From the NCBI GenBank assembly GCA_015521945.1, contig WANG01000074.1, positions 1-5,996 of the forward strand: DNA of 5,996 nucleotides, in the 5' to 3' direction. Below the pieces are notes generated by a model. That model was given only the letters and a program-made list of their open reading frames with translations, had not been told where the DNA came from and searched no databases. The position numbers were made by a program, and so were the translations under genes. Positions 1 to 5,802 of this stretch are shown in pieces. This DNA comes from Candidatus Hydrothermarchaeota archaeon (GTDB taxonomy: Archaea > Hydrothermarchaeota > Hydrothermarchaeia > Hydrothermarchaeales > BMS3B). How positions within the stretch are numbered: the stretch's first letter is position 1; each line of letters starts with the position of its first letter.

Positions 1-1
1 G

Positions 2-12
2 AATATTTTTTT
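2..12 (+). promoter_or_regulatory. Candidate TATA element for the metal-sensor operon
   Basis: An AT-only run near the left edge reads AATATTTTTTT. Its centre lies about 30 bases before the sensor start codon, a little further than the 26 seen at two other genes here, which would give an mRNA with almost no leader. The match to an archaeal TATA box is loose and any upstream BRE is outside the window, so this is tentative. Confidence 0.35.
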
Positions 13-21
13 GTTGTTATG

Positions 22-45
22 TATGAGCACATGCTCATATGAGCG
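22..45. promoter_or_regulatory. Palindromic operator for the ArsR/SmtB-type sensor, three half-sites
   Basis: The sequence shows a perfect inverted repeat, TATGAGCA-CA-TGCTCATA (22-39). Its core TGAGCA-2-TGCTCA has the same 6-2-6 layout as known SmtB/CzrA-type operators (TGAACA-2-TATTCA type). A further half-site, TATGAGCG (38-45), makes a second perfect palindrome with the middle one: GCTCATATGAGC (33-44). The sensor's ATG (39-41) lies inside the second palindrome. The site sits where a leaderless transcript would begin, so a bound repressor would block transcription initiation. That the adjacent sensor binds here is inferred from position and family. Confidence 0.8.
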
Positions 46-389
46 ATGTTTGCGACGTGACCCAGGTGAGCGAGCGGGTCGTGCGGGAGGTCAGGGATGC
101 CCTTCCTCCCGAGGAGACCGTGCTAAAGCTTGCCGAGAGCTTCAGGGCGCTCTCTGACCCGACCAGGCTGAAAATGGTGCTGGCGCTGTCCAGGCGGGAG
201 CTGTGCGTGTGCAACCTCGCCACAGCTCTTGGAATGAGCCAGTCGGCGATTTCCCACCATCTTCGCACCCTGCGCGCTCTCAGGCTGGTGAAGTTCAGGC
301 GCGAGGGCAGGATGGTTTACTACTCCCTTGCGGATGAGCACATCCTTGAGCTCCTGAGCGTGGGGGTGGAGCATGCCCGGGAAGCATGA
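39..389 (+). CDS. ArsR/SmtB/CadC-family metal-responsive transcriptional repressor
   Basis: This 116-residue winged-helix protein matches the ArsR/SmtB family over its whole length. It has LSDPTRLKMVLAL (38-50), the metal-binding helix start ELCVCNLA (54-61), the recognition helix MSQSAISHHLRTLRALRLV (66-84) and the wing RREGRMVYYSL (87-97). Two metal sites can be read. C56 and C58 with C5 resemble the CadC alpha-3N site, and D99, H101, H112 and E115 match the alpha-5 site with the exact SmtB/CadC spacing. The family represses metal-resistance genes and releases DNA when Zn, Cd or Pb binds. An in-frame TGA at 24-26 rules out ATG starts upstream of 39. No Shine-Dalgarno site precedes it, suggesting a leaderless mRNA. 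The palindromic operator over its start and the efflux ATPase overlapping its end support autoregulation. Which metal it senses is not certain. Confidence 0.93.
   Translation: MSDVCDVTQVSERVVREVRDALPPEETVLKLAESFRALSDPTRLKMVLALSRRELCVCNLATALGMSQSAISHHLRTLRALRLVKFRREGRMVYYSLADEHILELLSVGVEHAREA
362..369 (+). promoter_or_regulatory. Ribosome binding site for the ATPase, inside the sensor gene
   Basis: GGGGGTGG resembles the archaeal GGAGGTG Shine-Dalgarno sequence and ends three bases before ATG 373, with the GGGGG core six bases away. It supports that ATG although it lies within the end of the sensor gene, and it implies internal translation initiation on a shared mRNA. Confidence 0.6.
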
Positions 390-2265
390 GCATGACCACG
401 AGCACGGGTGCACCGCGTGCTCGGTTGAGCTCCATGAGAAGCTTCCCTGGAGCAGGATAGCCGCCGGCGGGGTGCTCCTCCTCGCGGGGCTGTATGCCGA
501 GTTCTTCCTTGACGCCTACTATCCCGCACAGGCGCTGTTCCTGCTTGTTGTCGCGGTGTCAGGGAGGGAGATAATCACCAGTGGCATCCGCTCAGCTCTC
601 AAGCTCAGGCTGAACATTAACACCCTTATAACCATCGCCGCAGCCGGCGCCTTTGCAACGGGGCACGGGGAGGAGGGTGCGGTTGTTGTTTACCTCTTCT
701 TCATAGCGGAGCTTCTTGAGGAGTACGCATCCCAGCGGGCGAGAAGGAGCATATCCGAGCTGCTCTCGCTGGCTCCCGAGAAGGCGAGAGTGATAAGGGA
801 TGGCAGGGAGCAGGAGGTCCACGTTCACGAGGTGAAGGTGGGCGAGGTGGTGGCTGTAAGGCCGGGGGAGAAGATACCCCTTGACGGTGTCGTGGTCTCG
901 GGAAGCTCCCACGTGAATCAGGCGCCCATAACCGGGGAGAGCACCCCGGTGCCCAAGCATCCAGGGATGCAGGTGTTCGCGGGCACCATAAACCAGGAGG
1001 GGTACCTGGAGGTGAGGGTGACCAAGCCCTCGGAGGAGAGCACCATCTCAAAGATAGCCCGGCTGGTTGAGGAGGCGCAGAGCAGGAAAACGAAGATAGA
1101 GGCTTTTGTTGACAGGTTCGCCAGACGCTACACCCCCGCGGTTATAATCTCAGCCGCTCTTCTCGCGGTTCTGCCACCATTGCTGCTGGGGGAGCCCTTT
1201 GAGAAGTGGCTTTACCGCTCCCTGGTGCTCCTGGTGGTGGCGTGCCCCTGCGCCCTTGCCATCTCCACCCCAGTCTCCATGGTGTCCGCCATAACCTCGG
1301 CGGCAAAGCATGGGGTGCTGATAAAGGGGGGAAACTTCATTGAGGCGCTTCGCGATACGAAGGTGGTGGTGTTTGACAAGACGGGCACCCTCACCGAGGG
1401 GCGGATAGGGGTGAAGAAGGTGGTGGGGGTTGGTGCCTCCGAGGAGGAGGTGCTGCGCATAGCCGGGGCGCTTGAGCAGCGCTCCGAGCATCCGATTGCA
1501 AAGGCTATAGTGGAGGCTGCGGGTGAGGAGCTTCCGGAGGTTGAGGAGTTCACCTCCAGACCCGGGAGGGGTGTGGAGGGTGTCCTGGAGGGCAGGAGGT
1601 ACTACGCCGGGAGCAGGGCGTTCTTTGAGGAGCTGGGCATGCCCGTGCCTGAGGCTGCGGAGGAGCTTGAGGATGAGGGGATGAGCGTGGTGCTGGTGGG
1701 GGACGGGGAGAGGGTGCTGGGGGTTGTAGGGTTGCAGGATACCCCCCGGGAGAACGCCAGAAGCACGGTTGAAGCGCTGCGCCGGATGGGGCTCAGGGTG
1801 GCCATGCTCACCGGCGATAACCGCAGGAGCGCCGAGGCGGTGGCGAGAGCGCTGGGAATCTCGGAGGTGTATGCGGAGCTGCTGCCCCAGGACAAGCTCA
1901 GGCTGGTGGAGGAGCTGCAGAGGGATGGGGTGGTGGTGATGGTGGGGGACGGGGTTAACGATGCCCCGGCTCTGGCGAGGGCTGATGTGGGCATCGCCAT
2001 GGGGGCGGCGGGCAGCGACATGGCGATTGAGAGCTCGGACATAGCGCTCATGCACGATGACATCTCCAGGGTCGTGTACCTCTTAGAGCTGAGCAGGAGG
2101 ACGATGAGCGTTGTGAAGCAGAACGTGGTGGCTTCCATAACCATAAAGGGCTCCTTGGCTCTGCTGGCTTTCCCGGGCTTTGTCACGCTGTGGCTGGCGG
2201 TGGGAGTTGGAGATATGGGGCTGAGCCTGGCGGTTATCCTCAATGCCCTGCGCATAGGCAGGTGA
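373..2265 (+). CDS. P1B-type heavy-metal efflux ATPase (Zn/Cd/Pb class, ZntA/CadA-like)
   Basis: This 630-residue membrane pump couples ATP hydrolysis to metal export from the cytoplasm. Every hallmark is present: actuator TGES (187-190), the membrane CPC metal site (C291, C293), phosphorylation site DKTGTLT (D335), the SEHP motif of the nucleotide domain (371-374), TGDN (480-483) and GDGVNDAP (525-532). K592 in the seventh membrane segment and D614-M-G in the eighth are P1B-2 markers, pointing to divalent Zn, Cd or Pb rather than Cu. Eight membrane segments can be placed: four before the actuator domain, two around CPC and two at the C-terminus. There is no N-terminal HMA domain. A short tail with H5, H7, H9, H11 and a C13-x-x-C16 pair precedes the first segment. 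Its start overlaps the sensor gene by 17 bases, so the two are almost certainly cotranscribed and metal-induced. Confidence 0.95.
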   Translation: MPGKHEHDHEHGCTACSVELHEKLPWSRIAAGGVLLLAGLYAEFFLDAYYPAQALFLLVVAVSGREIITSGIRSALKLRLNINTLITIAAAGAFATGHGEEGAVVVYLFFIAELLEEYASQRARRSISELLSLAPEKARVIRDGREQEVHVHEVKVGEVVAVRPGEKIPLDGVVVSGSSHVNQAPITGESTPVPKHPGMQVFAGTINQEGYLEVRVTKPSEESTISKIARLVEEAQSRKTKIEAFVDRFARRYTPAVIISAALLAVLPPLLLGEPFEKWLYRSLVLLVVACPCALAISTPVSMVSAITSAAKHGVLIKGGNFIEALRDTKVVVFDKTGTLTEGRIGVKKVVGVGASEEEVLRIAGALEQRSEHPIAKAIVEAAGEELPEVEEFTSRPGRGVEGVLEGRRYYAGSRAFFEELGMPVPEAAEELEDEGMSVVLVGDGERVLGVVGLQDTPRENARSTVEALRRMGLRVAMLTGDNRRSAEAVARALGISEVYAELLPQDKLRLVEELQRDGVVVMVGDGVNDAPALARADVGIAMGAAGSDMAIESSDIALMHDDISRVVYLLELSRRTMSVVKQNVVASITIKGSLALLAFPGFVTLWLAVGVGDMGLSLAVILNALRIGR

Positions 2266-2275
2266 GGGCGCAAGG

Positions 2276-2282
2276 CTTATAT
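2276..2282 (+). promoter_or_regulatory. Archaeal TATA box for the TPR-like gene
   Basis: CTTATAT follows a purine-rich GCAAGG stretch that could serve as a BRE. Its centre is about 26 bases before ATG 2305, so transcription should begin at or next to the start codon. It lies in the 39-base gap after the ATPase stop, giving the next gene its own promoter, although readthrough from the metal operon remains possible. Confidence 0.6.
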
Positions 2283-2289
2283 CGCCAGA

Positions 2290-2304
2290 GGTGCAGGTTG
2301 CACC
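2290..2304. repeat. Perfect inverted repeat directly before a start codon
   Basis: GGTGCA-GGT-TGCACC forms two perfect 6-base arms around a 3-base spacer. It fills the space between the TATA box and ATG 2305 and ends exactly at the start codon. If the transcript is leaderless this is a DNA element, possibly a repressor operator covering the transcription start. If the mRNA begins further upstream it would be a hairpin trapping the weak GAGGTG at 2288-2293. No regulator can be assigned. Confidence 0.45.
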
Positions 2305-2670
2305 ATGAGCCCGAAGCAGGAGAGGGAGCTGCTTGAGAAGTACGGGATAGATCCTGAGAGGCTGAGCGCCGAGGAGGTTACACAGCTCCTGAAGAAGAAG
2401 GCAACCAGGCAGGAGCTTGAGGCTCTGCGCAGCAGGTATGCGAGGAAGATGAGCTACTGTGCCCAGGCTGAGCAGGCGATGGCGCAGGGCAACCTGCGCA
2501 GGGCGCAGGAGCTGCTGGAGTACGCGCTTTCCTTGGGGGTGTACGGCAACGAGGCGGTGTACAACCTGCTCGGGGACCTCTACATGAGGAGGGGGGAGCG
2601 CGAGAGGGCTGCCGAGTTCTACAGGAAGTCGGGCAGCACCGACTCGCTTAAGAAGCTGCGCACAATGTGA
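2305..2670 (+). CDS. Small TPR-like helical protein, function unknown
   Basis: This 121-residue protein is predicted soluble, with no signal peptide or membrane segment. Residues 1-48 are charged and helical, with a KYGIDPERLSAEEV stretch. Two TPR-like helix pairs follow. The first covers about 51-78, with the A-x-x-x-GNLRRAQELLEYAL pattern. The second covers about 82-109, with N-E-A-V-Y-N-L-L-G-D-L-Y and RGERERAAEFYRKSG. TPR units usually mediate protein-protein contacts, so an adaptor role is a reasonable guess, but no partner is visible. ATG 2305 is supported by a TATA box about 26 bases upstream and by coding-like composition. A weak GAGGTG lies 11 bases upstream as an alternative translation signal. 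Its placement behind a metal-efflux operon may be coincidental, since the protein has a single Cys and no metal motif. Confidence 0.75.
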   Translation: MSPKQERELLEKYGIDPERLSAEEVTQLLKKKATRQELEALRSRYARKMSYCAQAEQAMAQGNLRRAQELLEYALSLGVYGNEAVYNLLGDLYMRRGERERAAEFYRKSGSTDSLKKLRTM

Positions 2671-2730
2671 GCGTGTTTCAAAGTGTAACCCGTGTCGCCT
2701 TGCTGATTGGCATCCTGTAACTGGAAAGGG

Positions 2731-2737
2731 CTATATT
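2731..2737 (+). promoter_or_regulatory. Archaeal TATA box for the geranylgeranyl-reductase-family gene
   Basis: CTATATT is preceded by GGAAAGGG, a purine-rich stretch resembling a BRE. Its centre lies 27 bases before ATG 2761. The bases just before that ATG, CCTGTGTCTT, hold no Shine-Dalgarno site, so a leaderless transcript is the simplest reading. The rest of the 90-base gap (2671-2760) shows no other clear element and no T-rich terminator. Confidence 0.6.
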
Positions 2738-2760
2738 GCCTTCTGAACAACCTGTGTCTT

Positions 2761-3861
2761 ATGGGGTACGATGCCATAATTGCCGGTGCAAGCTTTGCGG
2801 GTCTTGCAGTGGCGCACTTCATAGATGGTGAGGTTGCGGTGCTTGAGAGGGAGGAGGTTCTAGGAGCGAGGCAGCGCTCAACCTGCGCCGCACCCGAGGG
2901 GTGGGTAAGGCGGCTTGGAGCCCCGGAGAGCGTTCTCGGGAGGTTTGACAGGGTGGTGGTGCACTCTCCAGGGGGCAATCAGGCGGAGCTTCGCCTTCCA
3001 GAGGGGTACTGCACCCTGGACTACGCCGTGTTCTGCAGGAAGGCGGCGGAGCGCTCCGGAGCTGAGGTGCTCACGGGTGAGAGGGTGCAAGAGGTCAGGC
3101 GGGGCGGACGTGAGCTCGTGTGCACCCGCAGAGCCTACACCTCCGGGGTGGTGGTGGATGCCAGCGGGTGGAGCGCGGCGGTGGCATCAAGGCTCAGGCG
3201 GGGGTACGCTAAGGGCAGGCTCGCCAGGGGCGTGGAGGTGGAGGGGAGGTACGAGGTGGAGGAGGCTCACATATACTTAGGCAGCTCCGCTGTGCCCGGA
3301 GGGTACGCCTGGGTGTTCCCCTTGGGTGATGGAAGGGCGAGAGTCGGGCTGGGAAGCCTGCGCAGGCTGCCGCTGGTGGAGCTGAACCGCAGGTTTCTCA
3401 GGAGGCTCGGGGTCAGGGAGTGCTCACCCCACCACGGTGGTGTTATCCCCTGCTCGGGGCTCAGGGAGCCGGTGGTTTCCCGGGTGTTCGTGGTTGGTGA
3501 TGCGGCGGGGCAGGTGCTCCCCGGCACCGCCGAGGGCATCAGGAAGTGCTTTGAGTTCGCCGAGGTGTGCGGAAGGCTCGTGAGCAGGGTTGTTGCGGGT
3601 GAGCTAAGGCTGGAGGAGGGGCTTGAGGAGTACAGGAGTAGGGTGCTGGCTTCTAAGGAGTTCTACGAGACCATGCTGCTGGTTCAGAGGGTTGCTTACA
3701 GGCTGCCTGACCGGGTGCTTGATGCTGCGGTGGAGAGGGGCAGAGAGCTTGCTGATGCGGTGGTTGGGTCCTACTTCTCCGAGAGGGTTGATGAGAGGCT
3801 GAGAAAGGCTGCGGGCAGCCTCAGGGTGCTGCAGGCGTTCCTGCCAGGCTCACGAGCCTAA
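2761..3861 (+). CDS. Geranylgeranyl-reductase-family FAD-dependent oxidoreductase
   Basis: This 366-residue flavoprotein starts with the FAD-binding fold YDAIIAGASFAGLAVA (3-18; G9, S11 and G14 in place of strict GxGxxG) and the ribose-binding acid E29. Further family marks are L-D-Y-x-x-F-C (86-92), VVDASGWS (131-138), the substrate-region motif GGYAWVFPLGDGRARVGLG (180-198), IPCSG (229-233) and the second FAD motif GDAAGQVLPGTAEGI (246-260). Archaeal relatives saturate the geranylgeranyl chains of ether lipids, but the family also includes other flavin oxidoreductases, so the substrate is not assured. It is slightly short for the family. ATG 2761 is preferred because it opens the FAD fold immediately and a TATA box sits 27 bases upstream. 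A TTG at 2707 would add 18 residues overlapping the promoter. The gene ends convergently with the cysteine-tRNA gene, their stop codons overlapping. Confidence 0.85.
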   Translation: MGYDAIIAGASFAGLAVAHFIDGEVAVLEREEVLGARQRSTCAAPEGWVRRLGAPESVLGRFDRVVVHSPGGNQAELRLPEGYCTLDYAVFCRKAAERSGAEVLTGERVQEVRRGGRELVCTRRAYTSGVVVDASGWSAAVASRLRRGYAKGRLARGVEVEGRYEVEEAHIYLGSSAVPGGYAWVFPLGDGRARVGLGSLRRLPLVELNRRFLRRLGVRECSPHHGGVIPCSGLREPVVSRVFVVGDAAGQVLPGTAEGIRKCFEFAEVCGRLVSRVVAGELRLEEGLEEYRSRVLASKEFYETMLLVQRVAYRLPDRVLDAAVERGRELADAVVGSYFSERVDERLRKAAGSLRVLQAFLPGSRA

Positions 3862-5030
3862 AGCTTTTCCCTCAGCGAGGCTATCTCCTCAAATGCTGCA
3901 AGCACTCGCTCTATCTCAGCATCGGTAAGCCCGTAAACGCTCAGCTTTATGTGCTTGCTCAGCCCCTTGTGCAGCCCAACGATGCGGCGCTTGAGCATCT
4001 CCTCAGCCAGGAAGAAGCCCCTGCGCTTGTGCTTTTTTGAGATTTCCCAGAAGAGCGGTGTCTCAAAGTGGAGCAGGTGGTGGCGCTTGGGGCGCTCCCC
4101 TAAGAGCATTATATCGCCTCCGCCGATGTCCTCAAGCCTATCAACGAAGCGGTTGGTCTTCTCCAGCTCCCTCTCCCAGTGCTTCACCCTCTCCTTAACG
4201 TGTTCAAAGCTCAGCATTGCCGAGATGAGGGGGATTCCGCCAATGCTGCACCCGAAGAGGTTGGGGAGCTTCTTTCCGAAGACCCTGCCGGTCCACTCCG
4301 CCTTTGACTTTGAGGGGGCGAAGGCGCGGCGGCTCCACTCGTAGGTGGTTACAACGAAGCCGAGGGGGGCGAGGGATGCCATGCTCTTGTGGGCGCTGAC
4401 GGTGAGGAAGTCGGCGCGCATTTGCTTCATGTCTATGGGGGCGACGCCGGCGGTGTAGGCGGCGTTGACCATGAAGGGCACCTCAAGCTCCTCGCACAGC
4501 CTGCCCAGCTCCTCCACGGGCTCAAGGTTGCCGAAGTAGGGGTCGGCGTGGGTTGCCACCACGAGCGCGGGCCTGCCCACCTCCTCTATCTTCTCCTGGT
4601 AGGCTTCTACGGTAACCCTGTACTCGGGGTAGCCCGTGTGGGGGGGCTCCACAACGCGCAGCCCCACCATCTCCGCCGCTATGTTTGTGGAGTAGTGGGA
4701 ATTGGGGTCGCTCACAACCACGGGCTCAAGGTTTTCTTCCTTTGCGTACTCGGCGATGGTCTTCATCACCACGTACTGGGCACCTCTGCACCCGAAGGTG
4801 TGCTCAGCCTCGTCTCCACCGAAGAACTGGGCAACCTGCTTCAGAAAGTTCCTGACCGGGGGCTTGGTGATGAGGCTGCTCCTCCCTTCAATGCAGTCGT
4901 GGCACACCGAATAGCCTATCTCAAGCCACCCGTCCCTGCAGAGCTGCTCCTGCACATGCTCAGGCAGAATCCCGCCACGCATCAGGGGGTTGATGACCAC
5001 GTAGTCCTTGTAGCGGTTGGCAAACTTCAA
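3858..5030 (-). CDS. pscS: O-phospho-L-seryl-tRNA:Cys-tRNA synthase (SepCysS)
   Basis: This 390-residue fold-type I PLP enzyme converts phosphoseryl-tRNA(Cys) to cysteinyl-tRNA(Cys) using a sulfur donor, the second step of tRNA-dependent cysteine synthesis after SepRS. The N-terminus KDYVVINPLMRGGIL and GYSVCHDCIEGR are family signatures. C43 and C46 form the CxxC pair and C261, in LFGCSIGG, matches the third essential cysteine. S-H-Y-S (111-114) and S-A-H-K-S (212-216) mark the PLP pocket, K215 being the predicted Schiff-base lysine. R82 is kept, but its context is GCRGAQ where relatives I recall have GAREAK, adding C81. The start is TTG 5030: no in-frame ATG or GTG lies just upstream, the N-terminus aligns with the family, and purine-rich ribosome sites precede it. 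The first ATG downstream (residue 17) would remove conserved residues. SepRS is not in the window. Confidence 0.93.
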   Translation of the reverse strand: MKFANRYKDYVVINPLMRGGILPEHVQEQLCRDGWLEIGYSVCHDCIEGRSSLITKPPVRNFLKQVAQFFGGDEAEHTFGCRGAQYVVMKTIAEYAKEENLEPVVVSDPNSHYSTNIAAEMVGLRVVEPPHTGYPEYRVTVEAYQEKIEEVGRPALVVATHADPYFGNLEPVEELGRLCEELEVPFMVNAAYTAGVAPIDMKQMRADFLTVSAHKSMASLAPLGFVVTTYEWSRRAFAPSKSKAEWTGRVFGKKLPNLFGCSIGGIPLISAMLSFEHVKERVKHWERELEKTNRFVDRLEDIGGGDIMLLGERPKRHHLLHFETPLFWEISKKHKRRGFFLAEEMLKRRIVGLHKGLSKHIKLSVYGLTDAEIERVLAAFEEIASLREKL

Positions 5031-5034
5031 GCTT

Positions 5035-5047
5035 CCACCTTCCTCCT
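5035..5047 (-). promoter_or_regulatory. Double Shine-Dalgarno site before a TTG start
   Basis: Read on the minus strand, AGGAGG (5047-5042) and AGGTGG (5040-5035) lie 11 and 4 bases before TTG 5030. Either could pair with the 16S rRNA tail. They support TTG as the true start of the SepCysS gene and could offset the weak start codon. Confidence 0.65.
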
Positions 5048-5086
5048 GAGGTGCTCTGAGATGCCTGCACCATAACCTTAAAAAAT

Positions 5087-5096
5087 TATTTATATC
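5087..5096. promoter_or_regulatory. Shared AT-rich core of a divergent promoter
   Basis: TTATTTATAT on the plus strand reads ATATAAATAA on the minus strand, and both look like archaeal TATA boxes. Rightward, transcription would begin near 5117, leaving about 13 bases before ATG 5130. Leftward, it would begin near 5065, leaving about 35 bases before TTG 5030, room for the double ribosome site. The adjoining AAAAAATT run (5080-5087) could supply an additional or alternative element. The 99-base gap contains nothing else clear. Confidence 0.6.
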
Positions 5097-5116
5097 CCGC
5101 CTCCAGAGTTATGCCC

Positions 5117-5123
5117 GGAGGTG
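5117..5123 (+). promoter_or_regulatory. Ribosome binding site that fixes ATG 5130
   Basis: GGAGGTG is a full match to the archaeal anti-Shine-Dalgarno sequence and lies six bases before ATG 5130. It overlaps the in-frame GTG at 5121, which therefore cannot be the start it serves, so ATG 5130 is chosen. Confidence 0.8.
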
Positions 5124-5129
5124 CGTCTC

Positions 5130-5801
5130 ATGAGCGGAAGTTTTGCTGACCGTGAGCTGAGCATGATTGCCGAGAACCTGAAGGTGTTTGTGGGTAAGGA
5201 CAGGGAGACGAAGGAGATGCTCAGGACCATGGGGCTGAAGCTTGAGGATATCCCTGACTCCGCCAGGGAGAAGGTGGGCGAGGTTGAGAGGGTGCTCAAG
5301 GATGCCTCGGTGCCTGTGGGTGAGAGGATATCAAGGGCTGAGAGCCTGCTCGCGGAGCTCCAGGGGGATGAGCAGCTTCCGGCGTCAATACGCAGGCTGA
5401 TAATTGAGGAGGCGATGCGAAGGCTGAGCGTGGTGAGGTACAGTCTTGACTGGGTGGAGAGGCAGGCGAAGACCATTGAGGCGGCTAAGAGGATATCCTA
5501 CTCCCTTGAGCTGTTCCTGAACCCAGAGGATAAGGCGGTGCAGAAGAAGCTCAGGCAGATCGGAATACAGCAGGTGCCGGAGCATATAAGGGAGGTTGCG
5601 AGACGGGCAAAGGAGGTGCTGGACGACCCGCGCTTGGATGCGAGGGAGAGGGCGCTTAGAGCGGCGGATATACTCATGGAGCCCCTGCAGCCTGCTCTGT
5701 ACGGGGGCAGAAAGGAGATGGAGGAGCTGCAGCAGGAGATAAAGACGGTGCTGTGGGAGATTGCCAACGATTTCGTGCTTGAAGCGCAGATGGCTAAGTA
5801 G
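5130..5801 (+). CDS. Duplicated all-helical protein, UPF0147-like, function unknown
   Basis: This 223-residue soluble protein is highly charged and appears entirely alpha-helical, without signal peptide, membrane segment or recognisable catalytic motif. It contains no cysteine. It consists of two related halves. About 30-77 (LRTMGL, IPDSARE, VLKDASVPVGERISRAESLL, ELQ) aligns with about 140-187 (LRQIGI, VPEHIRE, VLDDPRLDARERALRAADIL, PLQ). The segment DASVPVGERISRAESLL recalls the D-T-S-V-P-R-N-I-R-R-A-A pattern of archaeal UPF0147 proteins, which are about 90 residues long. If so, this would be a tandem two-unit version, but the relation is only by eye. The start is ATG 5130, served by GGAGGTG. 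The gene is transcribed divergently from the SepCysS gene and ends one base from a converging gene. Confidence 0.8.
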   Translation: MSGSFADRELSMIAENLKVFVGKDRETKEMLRTMGLKLEDIPDSAREKVGEVERVLKDASVPVGERISRAESLLAELQGDEQLPASIRRLIIEEAMRRLSVVRYSLDWVERQAKTIEAAKRISYSLELFLNPEDKAVQKKLRQIGIQQVPEHIREVARRAKEVLDDPRLDARERALRAADILMEPLQPALYGGRKEMEELQQEIKTVLWEIANDFVLEAQMAK

Positions 5802-5802
5802 G

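Noticed and set aside
1150..2055. Long minus-strand open frame opposite the ATPase gene
   Set aside because: Its translation is rich in His, Pro and Arg without domain pattern, and it lies fully antisense to a well-conserved ATPase. GC-rich coding DNA commonly leaves such shadow frames.
1602..2273. Ser/Thr-rich minus-strand open frame opposite the ATPase C-terminal half
   Set aside because: Low-complexity composition from the reverse complement of Glu/Gly/Val-rich codons; no motif and no promoter or ribosome site noticed.
2707..2760. Upstream TTG start adding 18 residues to the geranylgeranyl-reductase-family protein
   Set aside because: The extension crosses the TATA box, has no ribosome site seen and adds residues before a FAD fold that begins properly at ATG 2761.
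3430..3442. CACCAC-G-GTGGTG inverted repeat
   Set aside because: It is within the flavoprotein coding region, encodes ordinary residues (His-His-Gly-Gly) and is expected by chance in GC-rich sequence.
4389..5075. Plus-strand open frame opposite the SepCysS gene
   Set aside because: Gly/Val/His/Leu-rich translation with no domain, fully antisense to a recognised enzyme whose catalytic residues are intact.
5100..5121. CCTCC and GGAGG capable of pairing as a hairpin that hides the ribosome site
   Set aside because: The predicted transcription start near 5117 lies downstream of CCTCC, so that arm is probably not in the mRNA; five base pairs can arise by chance.
5121..5129. GTG start three codons upstream of ATG 5130
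   Set aside because: The GTG overlaps the GGAGGTG ribosome site, which is correctly spaced only for ATG 5130.
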